A DNA stretch of 64,000 nt from Micractinium sp. NFX-FRZ (GCA_029339195.1 JAPTJF010000158.1:58107-122106), one strand, 5' to 3'; positions 23,890 through 35,674 are shown, counted from the first letter of the stretch. Program-made: numbers and translations. Notes: a model not told the origin generated them from the sequence alone.

Positions 23890-23916
23890 TGCGCCGCAGG
23901 GTTTTGAGAGTGGCAC

Positions 23917-24080
23917 GGGCTTTGCCACCCCCCCGCTAGTTCAGGCTCGCGACAAAGGCTCGACAAGACAACGTTCTGCCAACCAGCGCCTCGTTGGCGG
24001 GCTTTGCCACCCCCCCGCTAGTTCAGGCTCGCGACAAAGACTCGACAAGACAACGTTCTGCCAACCAGCGCCTCGTTGGG
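23917..24080. repeat. 82-bp perfect-period tandem duplication
   Basis: Two adjacent copies, 23917-23998 and 23999-24080, start gggctttgccaccccc and differ at about one position (aaaggctc versus aaagactc). They lie immediately upstream of the small minus-strand gene, in its presumed promoter or 5' UTR. Confidence 0.9.
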
Positions 24081-24843
24081 AGCCCACCAGCACAGCCGCC
24101 CCGCCTCGGTGGCGGCAGCGTGGCTCTGCATGCGCACTCTTCTATCTCACTGCCTATCTCGATCTTCCCCTCCCTCTCTTTGGGTGCCATGCAGTGAGAA
24201 AATCCCATCTCCAGGGGGATGCAGAGGCAACTAGGTTGGCTGGAGAAAGGGGGGCGGCAGGCCTGCCAGTGCTGCTGGCGGAGCGGCGGCAGGGTTACAA
24301 ACGCGGTTCCCGGGGCCCGGGAGTCCTCATGCTTAGCTCCTCTGCTGCGTCAGCTCCTCTAAGTAACTTAAAAAGCTGGGGCCACGCACGCCGGCCTTTC
24401 CACCCCCTCACCATGCCATCACTAGCATACTGCAACAGTGGCCCTGCTTGTGTGCACCCTCCAAGTGCGCCTGCCTCTGACGCCCGAATACCCAGCAATC
24501 TCCTTCTGTTGCCGATCCAATGTCGATCCCATTGCTCCGGTGTGCCAACCCCTTGTAAGCAATACCCAACACCATTTTGGCGGAAGCGGGCCTCTTTTGG
24601 CCTTGGTACAGACATAGAACGGAGGGGCAAGAGCCACGCAAGGAAGCAGGGCTGTCAAGGGCTTCTTCAGATTGAGGCGAGGAGGCACCCGCCACTCGCA
24701 AAGCAGTGCCTGGTCGCCTGAGCTGCGCGTGGGTGGGTGGGCGGATGCATTGAAGGCAGCGACAGAGACGGCACAGGCGGGCGGGCTTGGTGTGCCTGGA
24801 AGTCTGCGCTCTGCACGTCACAGCATGCCGCACATACCCCACC
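24081..24843. other. Gene-poor stretch
   Basis: Open frames exist on the minus strand but no splice-consistent exon chain was found and nothing is recognisable. Confidence 0.35.
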
Positions 24844-25584
24844 TCAGCACCCACCCACCCACAGTCTGCCACCACCCAACGGGCGCGCCTCTCCCAGAAA
24901 TGAGGCCAGGCTGAGGCCCTGCAGGTGCTGCTGCGTTACGCCGCGGCCAGCGCAGCGCACACCGCCAGGCAGACGGGGTGGGCTCATCCAGGCTGGCGGC
25001 GCTGCCTCCTTGCCGGGGCAGACATCGCCCTGCTGCTGCTGTGCAACCAGCGTCGTGTCTGCCTGTGCCATGAGCAGGGCTAGGCAGCGCTGCAGTGCCC
25101 CCAGCGCTAGCAAACGCTCATCCACCGCGTTGACCAGTGCCGATAGCCCCACCAGGCAGGCGCGTGCCTTCCCACCTCCCTTCACCCCCAGGTGCGGCGC
25201 CAGCACACGCTGGTAGTGCTGCAGTACCTGACGATGGCATCGCCCAGATGGAGTGGTCAACTGATGTATGTAATGATGAAATGTAATGATGAACTGAGCG
25301 GTACAGCCCGACGGGGCACCGTTGGGCTGGTCTGGTGGAGGCAGCCCGGTGCTCATTCCACAGGCAAGGAACAGGTGCATGTTTTGGACCAGTGCAGCAC
25401 GGATTGCTGCCCCAAGATGTGTGTGTGGACTTGCACCCCAGCTGGTGACAGCTGTGAGCTGGGCTGAGCCTGTGGGGCGGCCCCGCTCAAGGCCCCTGAG
25501 CACCTCGAGTGCCAGTGGGCAGTCCCGCCCGGAAACAAGCGTCTCGGGGCTGAAACCCGGAAATTGAAGAACCTCATACACCAC
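24844..25584 (-). CDS. Doubtful minus-strand reading frame
   Basis: A 741-nt stretch is open on the minus strand and ends in TGA at its low-coordinate end. Two parts look protein-like: LQFPGFSPETLVSGRDCPLA, and a Leu/Ala-rich helical part with ALVNAVDERLLALGALQRC and TLVAQQQQGD. An intron between them is possible (a CAG|GTACTGCAG acceptor precedes LQHYQRVLAP). I cannot identify a family or a start codon, and the 5' side runs into the promoter of bestrophin 2. It could be a decayed or fragmentary gene. Confidence 0.25.
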   Translation of the reverse strand: MVYEVLQFPGFSPETLVSGRDCPLALEVLRGLERGRPTGSAQLTAVTSWGASPHTHLGAAIRAALVQNMHLFLACGMSTGLPPPDQPNGAPSGCTAQFIITFHHYIHQLTTPSGRCHRQVLQHYQRVLAPHLGVKGGGKARACLVGLSALVNAVDERLLALGALQRCLALLMAQADTTLVAQQQQGDVCPGKEAAPPAWMSPPRLPGGVRCAGRGVTQQHLQGLSLASFLGEARPLGGGRLWVGGC

Positions 25585-25768
25585 CGGACACAGATTCCAA
25601 GCGTAGTAGGACTTGGGGACCAGCTTTACTGACCCATGCCATGCACTTCCTCAGCACGGTGGCACTCACTCCCAGGTGGCCGCCGCATTTTGCCGGCACC
25701 CCCAGCCCGCCCAGCCGCTTGATCCCGTCTTTGCCGCGATATTTATTCCACCGGCGCGCCCTGGCGGT

Positions 25769-28700
25769 ATGCTGCGCCCGCACGCCAGGGCCAGTGCGGC
25801 ACCCCCGGTGGTAGTTTCACGAATTGCGCGTACACGCCCTGTTACCGCTGTTTATCCGCATAAGGGATTGAGCCGGGCATGCACGAAGCGCAGCGAGGCC
25901 ACTGGGCGCCACCAGGTTGGTCCCGCCGCCGCTCCTGCACGCTGAGCTGGCTCAAAAGTGCCGGCCGTCGGTCCACAGTCCACTCCACCCTTGCTTGAGT
26001 GTTGCATACCTACAGGTGGCTACGGGCGGCTGTGATTCATGCAAGTACGTTTCCGTGCTGCAGGCACTGCGTGTTGCCGCTGCCACCACCACCTTGCAGC
26101 CCCCGGCGCCGCAACAGGCCCGGGAGGCCCCGGCCCCCGTGCCGCCAGCCACTCCCACCTATGCTGCGCCGCGCCTCTTTGGAGATGCTCTCATGGAGGC
26201 CTCCCGCCCAGAGCTGCGATCGGTGAGCGGTGAAAGCTGGCGGGCAGGCAGGAGGGGCGGCGCAGGCGCTGGCCTGGCTTGGCCCCTCTGCCTCGAGCAG
26301 CTTGAGTGGCACGGCTCAAGGCCGCCAGGTGGCAACCTGCACGCCACCCAACGTGCAGCGTGCATGCACCGAACCCGTTGCCTGCACAGCGGTCAACAAC
26401 GCGACAGCTGGCCCACCGCTGCTGGCACGTTGGTTCAGCACCCTGCCAGAGCCTGCCTGCTAGCGCATCTGCGCCCTGCCCGCCCCGCCTTCCTGCCGGC
26501 CAGCTTGGCTCTTCCCGCAGCCGCGCGGGTTGGGCCGCCTGTCCACGACAGCTCGATTTGATCAACGATGGATTCTTCAGTCAATTGCCTGGTGATACTC
26601 CGGCTGCACCCCCCCTTCAGGTGTTTGATTTTGACGACTGGGAAGAGCTGCGCAACACCAGCCGCTACACCCGACACATCATCTCCCTCCACCAGTGAGT
26701 TGGGTGGCTTGCTTGGCTTGCTTACTGGAATGGACCTTAGGGTGGGGCGAGAAAGGGCGGGGGTGCCGCTTCTGGCCCACCCGCTACATACACACCCAAT
26801 GGATGCACTACATGCAGACAAATGAGGCTCCAACAGTCGCCTGTGCAGTTCCCCGCGTGCTGTTGCGCAGGCAGGGGTTGCAGTGAGACATTGAAGCACC
26901 CCATGCGCTTGCCCCTCCCGCAGGTCCCGCGTGCTGCTGGGCATGGTGAAGCCCTTGGCCTACGTGCTGGGCGTGTCGGCGGCAGCATGCGCCTACGGGG
27001 CGGCGCAGCAGGTGGGGACTCACGGGGGTTGGACAGCGTGCGGTGTCGGCAGGATTCAAGACGTGGATGCTGGTGTGGAGGTGGAGGTGGAGGATCAGAA
27101 GTGAGGAGGGCGGCTGTGGTGGTTCAAAGGAGTGAATGGCGAAAGCACTTGTTGCCTCTCTCCACTCCTTGCCCCAGTGGAACTCACTGTCCCCCCGTCT
27201 CCCGCTCCACGTGCGTGCAGGCGGGCGTGCTGCCAGCCCTCTCGCCTGCGCTGGGCGCGCAGCTGCGCCAGCTGTATGCCCTCACTTCTGGCTCCCTCTC
27301 CCTCCTGCTGGTGAGCGCACTCAGCTGCATGCCTCCTCCCTCTTGTCCTCCTCAGCATCATCACAGTTACAGCGCCCACGCAGTGCTGCCAATATAACAA
27401 CTACAGTACATGCCATGCTGCCGTTGCCTCTCTCATCCACGCCACCTCAGCACGAGTCGGAGGCCAGGCCGGCCAGGTTGCTGTGTTGCTGCCCTAGCAC
27501 TGCCGCCTACGAACGCACAGAGCTCGCTCAGCCCCGCCCCACCGTGCCACCTCAGCCTGCTTCCTGGCCACCCCAACACCTCACCCATCCCCCGCCCAAC
27601 TCTGCACCCCCCGCAGGTGTTCCGCACCAACTCATCCTACGGCCGGTGGGAGGAGGCAATCAAGATGTGGGGCCAGGTACTGAGCCGCACGCGAGACCTG
27701 TGCCGCCTGGTGAGCCCAACATCACTTGCTTAGCTGTGTTCGCTGCTCGCATGTGTGTGCGGTCACACCGCGCCCCAAGCCTGCCCCAAGCCTGCTGCCC
27801 GCCTGCCCCAAGCCTGCTGCCGCCTTGGGCGCGTTGGGCTGCCATGTTGGACAGGTCAAACTGCCATTGTTTACGGCCCACTCCCACTACTTATGCTTGC
27901 TTGTTTGGGATTACACTCCGTTTTCCCGCAGCAAAACACGCGATACAGGCAGCCCACGCCACTTCATTTCACCCCACTTCACTTCACGGCCTCTGCCAGG
28001 GCACTCACCTTCACACTGCCTGCCTGCCCCGCCTGCAGGCCCTCACCTGGGTGGGCGACGACAAGCGCCAGCTGCGTGCCCTGCTCTGCCGCTGGGCTCC
28101 CGCCTTCTCCAAGACCCTCCTGTGCCACCTCAGAAAGGGGGAGGACCTGCGGGCAGAGCTGCAGGTGGGCACCGTGGCCGGCTGCCCCTTTGCATGCAGA
28201 ACACCGCTGCCCAGGGCTGCCTGCCTGGGCTTTCATCCCGCAGCCTGTGAGACCGAAATGTCGCCCTGCCCGCCTGCCCACCCTGCCGGCCTGCCTGCCC
28301 AATGTTGCGCTGCTGCCGGGCCAGCCCACCCCGCCTCTAACCTCCCTGCTGGTCGTGCCCCGCAGGGTCTGCTGCTGCCGCACGAAGTGGCGGGCGTGAT
28401 GCGCGCCCAGAACCGGCCCGGCTACGTGCTGCAGGTGGGGGCGCTCCTGAGGTCTGGTCTTGAAAGTCACTTTGGTGTGGGGGACGGGACGGGCAGTGGC
28501 AGAGAGTTGGTGTTGAGGGTGGCGTGGCCACATGCTGTGAGTGCGCCGAGGGCTGGGTAGAACTGCCTGGCAGGATGCACACCGGCCTCTGGGCAGGGCT
28601 GTGTTGCCACCGTGCATCGCCACACGCTTTAGCAGCGGGTGGCCGGGCCAGGCGCCTCTTAAACATGCTGCCACTTCAAGCCAACCTTGACACGCATGCA

Positions 28701-30274
28701 TGCATCCCTCTCACCACCGCCCGCCCGCCATCGACCGCAGGTGCTGTCTGCGGCTGTGCAAGCCGCGCGCCTGCCGTCACGCACCACCCTCCGCATGCAC
28801 GACTGCCTGACTTCTCTGGAGGACTGCGTGGGGGGCAGCGAGCGCCTGCTCACCACCCCCGTGCCGCTCTTTTACACCAGGTGAGGGCGCTTGGTTGTGT
28901 GTGTGTTTTAAAGACACCCCGAAGAGTAAATCGAGAAAAGTTTCAGCCACCCGCTTCCCCTGCCGTGTCGCCCCCCAAAGAGCCAGCCGCTTCGCCTGCC
29001 CCCCTGGTTGCACCCTGAAGCAGCAAGGCATGCATTGCTGGCGCCGCCCTGCCCCTGCTTTCCACGCCTGGACCATCCTGCTGCATGCGCCGTGAGCTCC
29101 GGAGCACTGCACCCATGCTCCCACACGAATGGTCTTGCCTCCTGACCTTCCTCTGTCTGGTAAGAACGTGCTTCTCATCCACTATGCCCTCTCCTCCCGC
29201 CCCCTTCTGATACGCTGTGCAGCCACACCTCCCGCTTCCTTGTCTCCTGGCTCACCTGCCTGCCCTTTGCGCTGTGGTCCGCCTGCGGCATGCTCACCCT
29301 CCCACTCACCCTCCTCATCTCATTCCTACTTCTAGGTGCGCCCGGGGCTGCTGGGGCATGGGCGTGTGTGGTGGTGGGATGTGGTGGAATGGGCGTTGAA
29401 GTGGATGTTGGGGTGAATGTGCCGTGTGTGCTCCCCTCCCTCCCAACCCTCCCACTCCCCTTGCCAGCCCGCTCGTCTCATGCCTCACCTGCTTACCTAC
29501 CCCATTCCTGCTCCCGCCTCCTCAGGCATCGACAAGATTGGCGTGAGCATCGAGGAGCCCTTCTCCATCCTGCCGCTTGAGCACATCGCCGCCACAGCTG
29601 TGGGCGACGTGCGCGAGTTGGTCGCCATGCACGACCGCGCCAACTCAGCAGTGGCGGCCGCACGTGGTGCGGCTCTCACCACCAGCAGCAGCAGTCATGG
29701 CAGCAGCAGCGGCGGCGGCGGCGCCGGCAGCAGCACTTTTAGCAGCACTTTTAGCAGCACTTTTAGCAGCACATTTAGCAGCACTTTTAGCAGCAACTAC
29801 AGCAGCAGCTTCAGCAGCACTTTTAGCAGCAGCTACAGCAGCAGCAGCAGGAGCAGCAGCGGCGGCAGCAGCGGCAGCAGCTTAAACAACATTGTGCCAG
29901 CCATCTTCCGCCCCAGCTTCCACATCAGCCCCGACCACGTCACCCCCGCTCACAGCCAGGTCAGCGGCCTGGTGCACAGCATGCACAGCGCGCAGCACAG
30001 CGGGCACAGCATGCAGGGCGTGCACCACATCCTGCGCAGCATGCAGAGGGCGCAGCACAGCGTGCAGAGCGCGCGTGGCAAGCGCAGCATGCAGCACACG
30101 CTGCACGGCGACGGCGCCTGTACCTGCAGGCGCCACCCAGTCTTGGGGCACTTCAAAGTGCCCGGCTCAGCGGCGCACATGGTCAGGCTGGCTTCCGTTG
30201 GGGTGCCACGTGGCAGCACGCTGGTTGCCAGCGAGATGCCTGCATGCAGCACGCTGGCAGGCAGCGCAGCATGA
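25769..30274 (+). CDS. Bestrophin-like (VCCN/BST type) anion channel, copy 2, with long Ser/His-rich tail
   Basis: Eleven exons: 25769-25915, 26064-26222, 26621-26694, 26924-27011, 27221-27310, 27617-27709, 28039-28164, 28366-28434, 28741-28880, 29223-29335, 29526-30274 (615 aa). Exons 3-10 have exactly the lengths of copy 1 (74, 88, 90, 93, 126, 69, 140, 113 nt), which proves a gene duplication. The marks are again FRTNSSYGRWEEAIK, SRFLVSWLTCLPFA and GIDKIGVSIEEPFSILPLE. The leader (MLRPHARASAAPPVVVSRIA) suits plastid import; exon 1 was chosen by analogy with copy 1 and ends CAG|GTTGGT, a weaker donor. The tail of about 215 residues after the channel core has SSTF repeats, then a His/Gln/Ser/Arg-rich part, unlike copy 1. 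An anion or bicarbonate channel of the thylakoid is inferred. Confidence 0.87.
29729..29860 (+). repeat. 12-bp coding repeat (AGCAGCACTTTT) in bestrophin 2 tail
   Basis: Tandem agcagcactttt units with variants (acattt, aactac, agcttc) encode repeated Ser-Ser-Thr-Phe and then Ser-Ser-Tyr-Ser. The array lies inside the last exon. Confidence 0.9.
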
Positions 30275-30771
30275 GAGAAACCCCACGGCTGCCCACCAGT
30301 GCGTGGCACATGATAGCGAATGACCCAGCCTCCCATACTGCCCCCACCCATTTTTCGTCTTCTCCAAGCCTCTTCCTCCCCCCGTACTCCCCTCCCAGCT
30401 GCCCCCTGTTGTGCCTCCCCTAGCGTTCGCATTCTGATCCTTGCCCTGCACTCCCTCCCGTAGCATGCTCTTTCCACTTACACTTGCGCAACTAGCTCTG
30501 TACGAATTGATGCCCCTCCCCTCCCTCGCCTGCCTCGGTCCCCTCTATGCACTGCGGGGCAAAACACACATTCCCTCCCTCCGATACCCTCCTCCCACTC
30601 ATGCTTCACCGCGCCTGCCTCCAGCACCGTAGCGCCACAAACTTTCCTCGTACTCTCACTCACGCTGCCCGGCCCCTCTGGCTGCCTGGCCCCCTGCCAA
30701 TTCAGCAGCCTCTGCCCATTCCAATTGCCCCTTCAGCACTGCTTTTCTTACGCTGCCCCTCCGTAGCCCTG

Positions 30772-30776
30772 TGTAA
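30772..30776 (+). terminator. TGTAA polyadenylation signal (bestrophin 2)
   Basis: First TGTAA after the stop at 30274, predicting a 3' UTR of about 0.5 kb. Confidence 0.55.
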
Positions 30777-30984
30777 TGTGTTGTTGTGTCCGTGTGTGCA
30801 TGTCTTCCCTGTGCCGCGATTTGCTGCGCACGTCAACTGTCCCTTTCCAAACTAACAGCCTTCCTTGAATGCAGAACCCTGCCCCTTTAAACAACTCCCC
30901 TCCCGCACACTCGGTGGCACCAGGCACACACAACATGAGATTGTCCTAGGAAACCGGGGATGCATCACACATTGGGCAGGCACA

Positions 30985-30989
30985 TTACA
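30985..30989 (-). terminator. TGTAA polyadenylation signal (minus-strand membrane protein)
   Basis: TTACA on the plus strand, about 400 bp past the stop codon at 31391 on the minus strand. Confidence 0.55.
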
Positions 30990-31390
30990 ATGTGCAAAGG
31001 CAAACTTAAGCCTACCGGGCAGGGCTCAAAACAGTGTGGCAGTCAACAGCAGGGTCAAGTTTGCAGGCAGTCGGGCAGGGCAGAAAAAGGCAGAGGCAGG
31101 GGTGAAGCGCAGGGCAGGGCGAGGGCAGGACCGGTGCCTGCTCCTCTGCACAGGGTGGCAAGCAAGCAAGCATGCCCACGAGAGGCTGCTCACTGCCCAG
31201 TCTGATGTCAGGGAGACAGCTCATCGGCCCGAAGAAAGAAGGGAACACAGGGTGCTGTTTTGACAAGGGAGGCAAGGAGCTGGTTGGATAAAAGGCAGCT
31301 GCTCGGAGATCCGACTTTTGGCACAGACAGCTCAGTTGGGTGCGGGCGGCACAGAGCTCAGGCAGCCCCGGCTTCGAGGAAAATGGGATG

Positions 31391-34219
31391 CTAGTGCCCG
31401 CTCTTCTTCTTGGCGAAAGCATAGTTGAACAGAGCCACTGAGGCCAGCAGCGCGTGGGCGGCAACCTTGAGATAGACGACCTTGGACTGGGCCACCACGC
31501 CAGCCTGGCAGGGCAAACGAGGGGGCAGGGGAGGAACAGAGGAGGAGTGAAGCCGGGCGGTGCAAGCATGTGGCAGGGTGAGACTAGAAAGCAGGTGTGC
31601 AGGAAATCTTGAAATGCGTCACTTCCGATACGGGTCAACTGCCAGCCTGGCAGGGCAACGAGAGAAGCCAAGGCAGCAACATGAGGGGAAAGGCCACTAC
31701 GCCCCCCCACGCCCACCACCACTGGCAGGGCGACAGTGTGGCGGGGAGAAGCAGCCTGGCTGGCTAGGCTGGCAGGTGTCCCCAGGTGCCAGGCAGGGCC
31801 TGGCAGGCAGGCTAGGTGCGCACGCATGCCCAGGTTCAAACAGAGAGCGAAACAAGGCAGCAGCGCTGCCTCCACTGCGGCGAGCTGTAGATGGCGAGTT
31901 GCCATAGCACAACACTGGATAGTATGAGTAACTGATGGCACAGATGCGGCAGCACTGCCCACCTGCATCCAGCTGTAGATGTTGAGACCCTGGGTGATCG
32001 CCACGATCGCCACGCCTGCAGCGCAGCCAAAGCGGGGAGCACACCAGGTCAGCACAGCGCGCAGAGCGCTTGCCACGATGTTGTATCGCATGCTCAACCA
32101 AGCGGCGAGCGAGCGCCCCGCTCAGCGGCCCCGCTTGCCAAGCACGCCCCACCAGCTGCACTCTCCCAGTAACTACCAATGCCCATGCTCCAGCAGTTGT
32201 ACATGCTGCCGTTCCCGCCGCCCATCCCCAAACATGGATCCCAAAACCTCATGCTTCTCCAGCAACTCAGTTTTTGACAACAACGTCAGGCTCGCTCATG
32301 CCCACCCACCGATGTTGAGCGCCTTGAAGGTGGAGGCCCCCAGGCGGCCGCGGTACGCAGCATCCTTCAGGGTGTACAGCACCACAGCCCCCAGGGCAAA
32401 GCCCAGGCCTGTGAGGGGCATGAACGTGTGGCCCAGCGTGCCCAGCGGCTCCAGCAGCAGCCCTTGCTGCAGGCCAGGGGGCGGGGTGCAAAAGGGTGCA
32501 AGGTGCGGGCGTGTGTGTGTGTGCGAGGGGGCGTGCTTTGCTTGTGCTGCGGGCGCACGGTGCTCTGCCTGTGGCGCCTGTGGGCCTGCCCCGCACATGA
32601 GATGCGCGCTGTGCCTGCCTTGCACTGCCCGCCAGCACCGCACGGCCTTCCACAAACACACCCACAGCCAGTTGCCCGCCTCACACCCAACCAAGCTCCC
32701 AGATCGCCCTTCCCACCCACCCACCCCTGACTTCCCGCCACGCACCAACCCCCGCCCTGCCCTGCCCCACGCCCTGCCCCCGCCCAGCCCCCACCTGCGC
32801 CAGCCGCAGCCGCCCCTCAAGCAGGATCGCCATCACGGCAGCGGATGCCGCCTTTGCCGCAAGCCCGTATGTGTACAGCGCATAGATTGCTGTGTTGGGG
32901 CTGTTCTGGTAGCTGGTCAGGTTGCCCAGCGAGCTGAGGCACTGGCGGGCCAGGAAGAGAGGGTTCCAGCCCTCCCCCGTCTCGGAGGTCTCGTTGTAGG
33001 TCAGCGCAGCGTGTGCTGACGTGGCGGCAAGCAGCGCGGTGCACAGCCTGCGGGGGCGGGGCGGGCAGGCGGTGGGGTGCGTGGCGGGCGGTGGAGCGTG
33101 TGGCAGTGGACTCGAGGAAGGGGGGGAGGCGGCGGCGGTGGGCGACTGGGGAGAGTGGGCGAAGCACGGCGTGTACGGCAAAAGGGCGCAGTCGCAGTGG
33201 GGGACAGATTGGGGCAGGCACAGAGGCACACAGCATCATGTCACCACAACAGCCTCACAACCGCCCACCCGCCTCCCCGGCACGCACCCGAGCGCCGCGC
33301 GCAGCGGCTGCTGCGGCGCCAGCCACACGGCCAGTGCCGTGCCTAGTCCCCACCAGAAGAGGCCCAGGTTCAGGCGCTTGTAGGTGTCTGATCTCATGAG
33401 ATCCTTTTCAGCCGCCTCCTGCGGCGGTGCCGGCATCGGGACATGGGCGGGGGCGTTGTAGAATCGGGTGTCTTCAGCAACTCCTGCCCCTCAATTTTGT
33501 GCAGTGCAGAGCATCAACCGCTCTGTGGCCGGAGCGTGCGTGCAACCTAAATGCGAGAGTGCAAAAAGAGCCTGTTGGATGCACACACACGCACACCCGC
33601 GCGCCGCTGTGCCATCAACCCCACAGCATCCCTGCCCACCGCACCTTTAGGCAGTAGGCGCACACGGCGGCCAGCAGCAGCACAGAACCAAAGCTGCGGG
33701 CCAGGCCCGACACCAGCAGGGTGGGGCAGGCGGAGTACAGGAACTCCACGGCACGGCTGGGGGCCACCACCAGCACCAGCCCGCTGGCACCTAGCAGGGC
33801 GGAGATGCCGGCGTATGCCAGCGCCCGCTCTTTCTGCCGCTCCACCTCGAGCACCTGCAGTGTGGAACAGGTGCATAAGGAAGCAGAGGCTCAGAACAAG
33901 AAGCGGGTTTGCAACACGGTGCGCGGGTGTGAGCCTGACTCCCAGGCGCACTCACCGGACTGTCGCCCGCCAGCGGCTGGTCAGACTCGGGCAAGTCCTC
34001 GGAATTAAAAGCAGCAGCAGCAGGGCCAAGCCGCTGCAGCCGTGGGGCCTGCCTGTTGCCGCTGCCGCTGCTGCGTGGATGTTGGAAGGGGCGGTGGCGC
34101 TGCTGCTGCAGGCGGCTGGATGCTGGCGCCAGCGCCGCTGCCGCTGTGCGGGCGGTGCGGCACCCGCCGCCGGTCACGGCTGCAGGCACGCGGGAGGGCG
34201 CGGGGGCAGGCATCGGCAT
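31391..34219 (-). CDS. Plastid-type polytopic membrane protein, function unknown
   Basis: Seven minus-strand exons, 34219-33956, 33854-33645, 33418-33288, 33047-32795, 32466-32310, 32015-31963, 31504-31391, join in phase (393 aa). The N-terminal ~75 residues are Pro/Ala/Arg-rich like a transit peptide. Hydrophobic segments include LAYAGISALLGASGLVLVVA, SFGSVLLLAAVCAYC, LGLFWWGLGTALAVWLA, LTGLGFALGAVVLYTL, GVAIVAITQGLNIYSW and VAAHALLASVALFNYAFA, and the protein ends in KKKSGH. Five or six membrane spans are likely, with a Glu/Asn-rich loop (TYNETSETGEGWN) between the halves. No transporter motif is recognised. A different open frame runs through exon 1, but only this one meets the donor in phase. 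About 340 bp separate it from the divergent proteasome-chaperone gene. Confidence 0.72.
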
Positions 34220-34558
34220 ACACGCGTGCCCGCGATGCCATGGGCTCAGGGGGCCAGCGGCGCAAGCCTGAACAACAACACCCGCTCGACAGACCTGCCA
34301 GCTTCATCCGAAGGACGCGGCCAAACGCGCTGCGAGGTTATATCAAGTTGGTTGGGTGTGATCGCTTCTGCCTGAGGCGGCCCAAGAGCAAACTTTCATC
34401 ATCGCGCGCTGACTATGCAGGATACTGCCCGCGGAGCCATACCGCCTCGTTTGCTTATTCCAGGCATTCATCAAGCACTGTCTCACTCTCAGGCAGGCGT
34501 GCAGCGGCCACCTTGCAACCCGATCACCGCACGCTTCTTGTCGCTTCTTGCCGCCGCC
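34220..34558. promoter_or_regulatory. Candidate bidirectional promoter (membrane protein / PSMD9)
   Basis: Two divergent start codons are about 340 bp apart. No clear TATA box; the stretch must hold both 5' UTRs. Confidence 0.45.
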
Positions 34559-35674
34559 ATGGACGCCGATGGTCTCAAAGCGCAGCTGAAGCGGCTGATG
34601 GAGCAGCGGGCCGCGATGGAAGCCGAGATTGCGCAGCGCGCCGCCCGGCTGGACAGCGCCGGCGTCGGCCTGCACAGCCCGCTCGTGGACGCACAGGTGA
34701 CGGTGGGGCGTGGCGGGACGGACCTAGTCTTGTGAGAGCCAAGGGGCACAGTGGAAGTCCTCAGACAGGATTCATGTGGCAGCGCCCAGTCAGGGAGTTA
34801 CGCAGCCTAGTGCTGCACTGTGCCAGGCAACGCTGGAGCCCCAGCTGGCAGGTGCGGCGCCGCCGACGACGTCAACGTGCCATGCCCAACCTGGCCCCCG
34901 CCCCAGACTGCAGGGGTTCCCCCGTGCTGACGTTGATGTGACTGCCATGCGAGCCGTCCGCCACGCGATCATCAGTGAGTGGCCATGCTTGAAGCCGTGG
35001 GCACAACCCAATTGACTGGGCCATGATGATCCAGTCAATCGAGCCCCCCGCTCCGCCGGCATCCTGTCTGCCCAGCCCAGCAGACCTGTCAAGAGCTGCC
35101 GTACACTGACCGCCCCTGCCTAAGCCTCACAACCTCCTGAAATTGTGCATTTGTGCTCGGCCCCTGGTGCCACTGCCATGCAGCGCTCACAAATGACCAC
35201 AAAGCCCTCTCCAAACAAATGGAGCAGCTGCTGCACGCGCTGCACTCCTTCTCCAACCAGCCTGGCAGTGCGGCAGTTATGCCCGCAGCACCCGCAGCAC
35301 CCGCAGCAGCCCCACGGGCAGCGGCAGCACAGGTCAATGGCGGCACTGGCGGCGGCGGCGAGCAGGCCACTGCAGCGGCGGCAGCGGCGGCGGCGGCAGC
35401 GGCAGCGGGCCCTTTTGCGGTGATTGATGAGCTGACAGCAGGGTCGCCCGCTGCCGAGGCTGGGCTGCAGCTCCACGACCAGGTGTGCAGCTTTGGCGGG
35501 GTGACAAAGCAGACTGCAAACACGCTGCAGGCGGTGGCAGGGGTGCTGCAGCGCAGCGAGGGGCAGGCAGTGGAGGCAGTTGTGCTACGGCACGGCGCAC
35601 CAGTGGCGCTGACGCTGACGCCTCGCCGGTGGGAAGGCCGGGGGCTGTTGGGCTGCCACATGCGCCCGCTGTGA
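34559..35674 (+). CDS. PSMD9: 26S proteasome assembly chaperone, PSMD9/Nas2 type
   Basis: Three exons, 34559-34696, 34914-34974, 35184-35674, give 229 aa (usual size for the family). The N-terminal helical region (LKAQLKRLMEQRAAMEAEI), then GFPRADVDVTAMRAVRHAII with LTNDHKALSKQME is diagnostic of p27/Nas2. The C-terminal PDZ-like domain (about 135-215: FAVIDELTAGSPAAEAGLQL, DQVCSFGG) is standard. Family members bind Rpt subunits to chaperone assembly of the 19S base. An Ala/Gly-rich linker of about 45 residues, with twelve consecutive Ala, separates the two parts and is longer than in most relatives. The start follows a CCGCCGCC leader. Confidence 0.9.

Larger units (their letters stand above)
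30275..31390. other. Convergent 3' region between bestrophin 2 and membrane-protein gene
   Basis: No gene. The plus-strand half is C/T-rich like a 3' UTR. TGTAA signals for both genes face each other at 30772 (+) and 30985-30989 (-). Confidence 0.55.

Noticed and set aside
33419..33490. Extension of membrane-protein exon 3 upstream (DTRFYNAPAHVP)
   Set aside because: No acceptor fits the phase of the preceding exon; the CCGCAG acceptor at 33419-33421 does.
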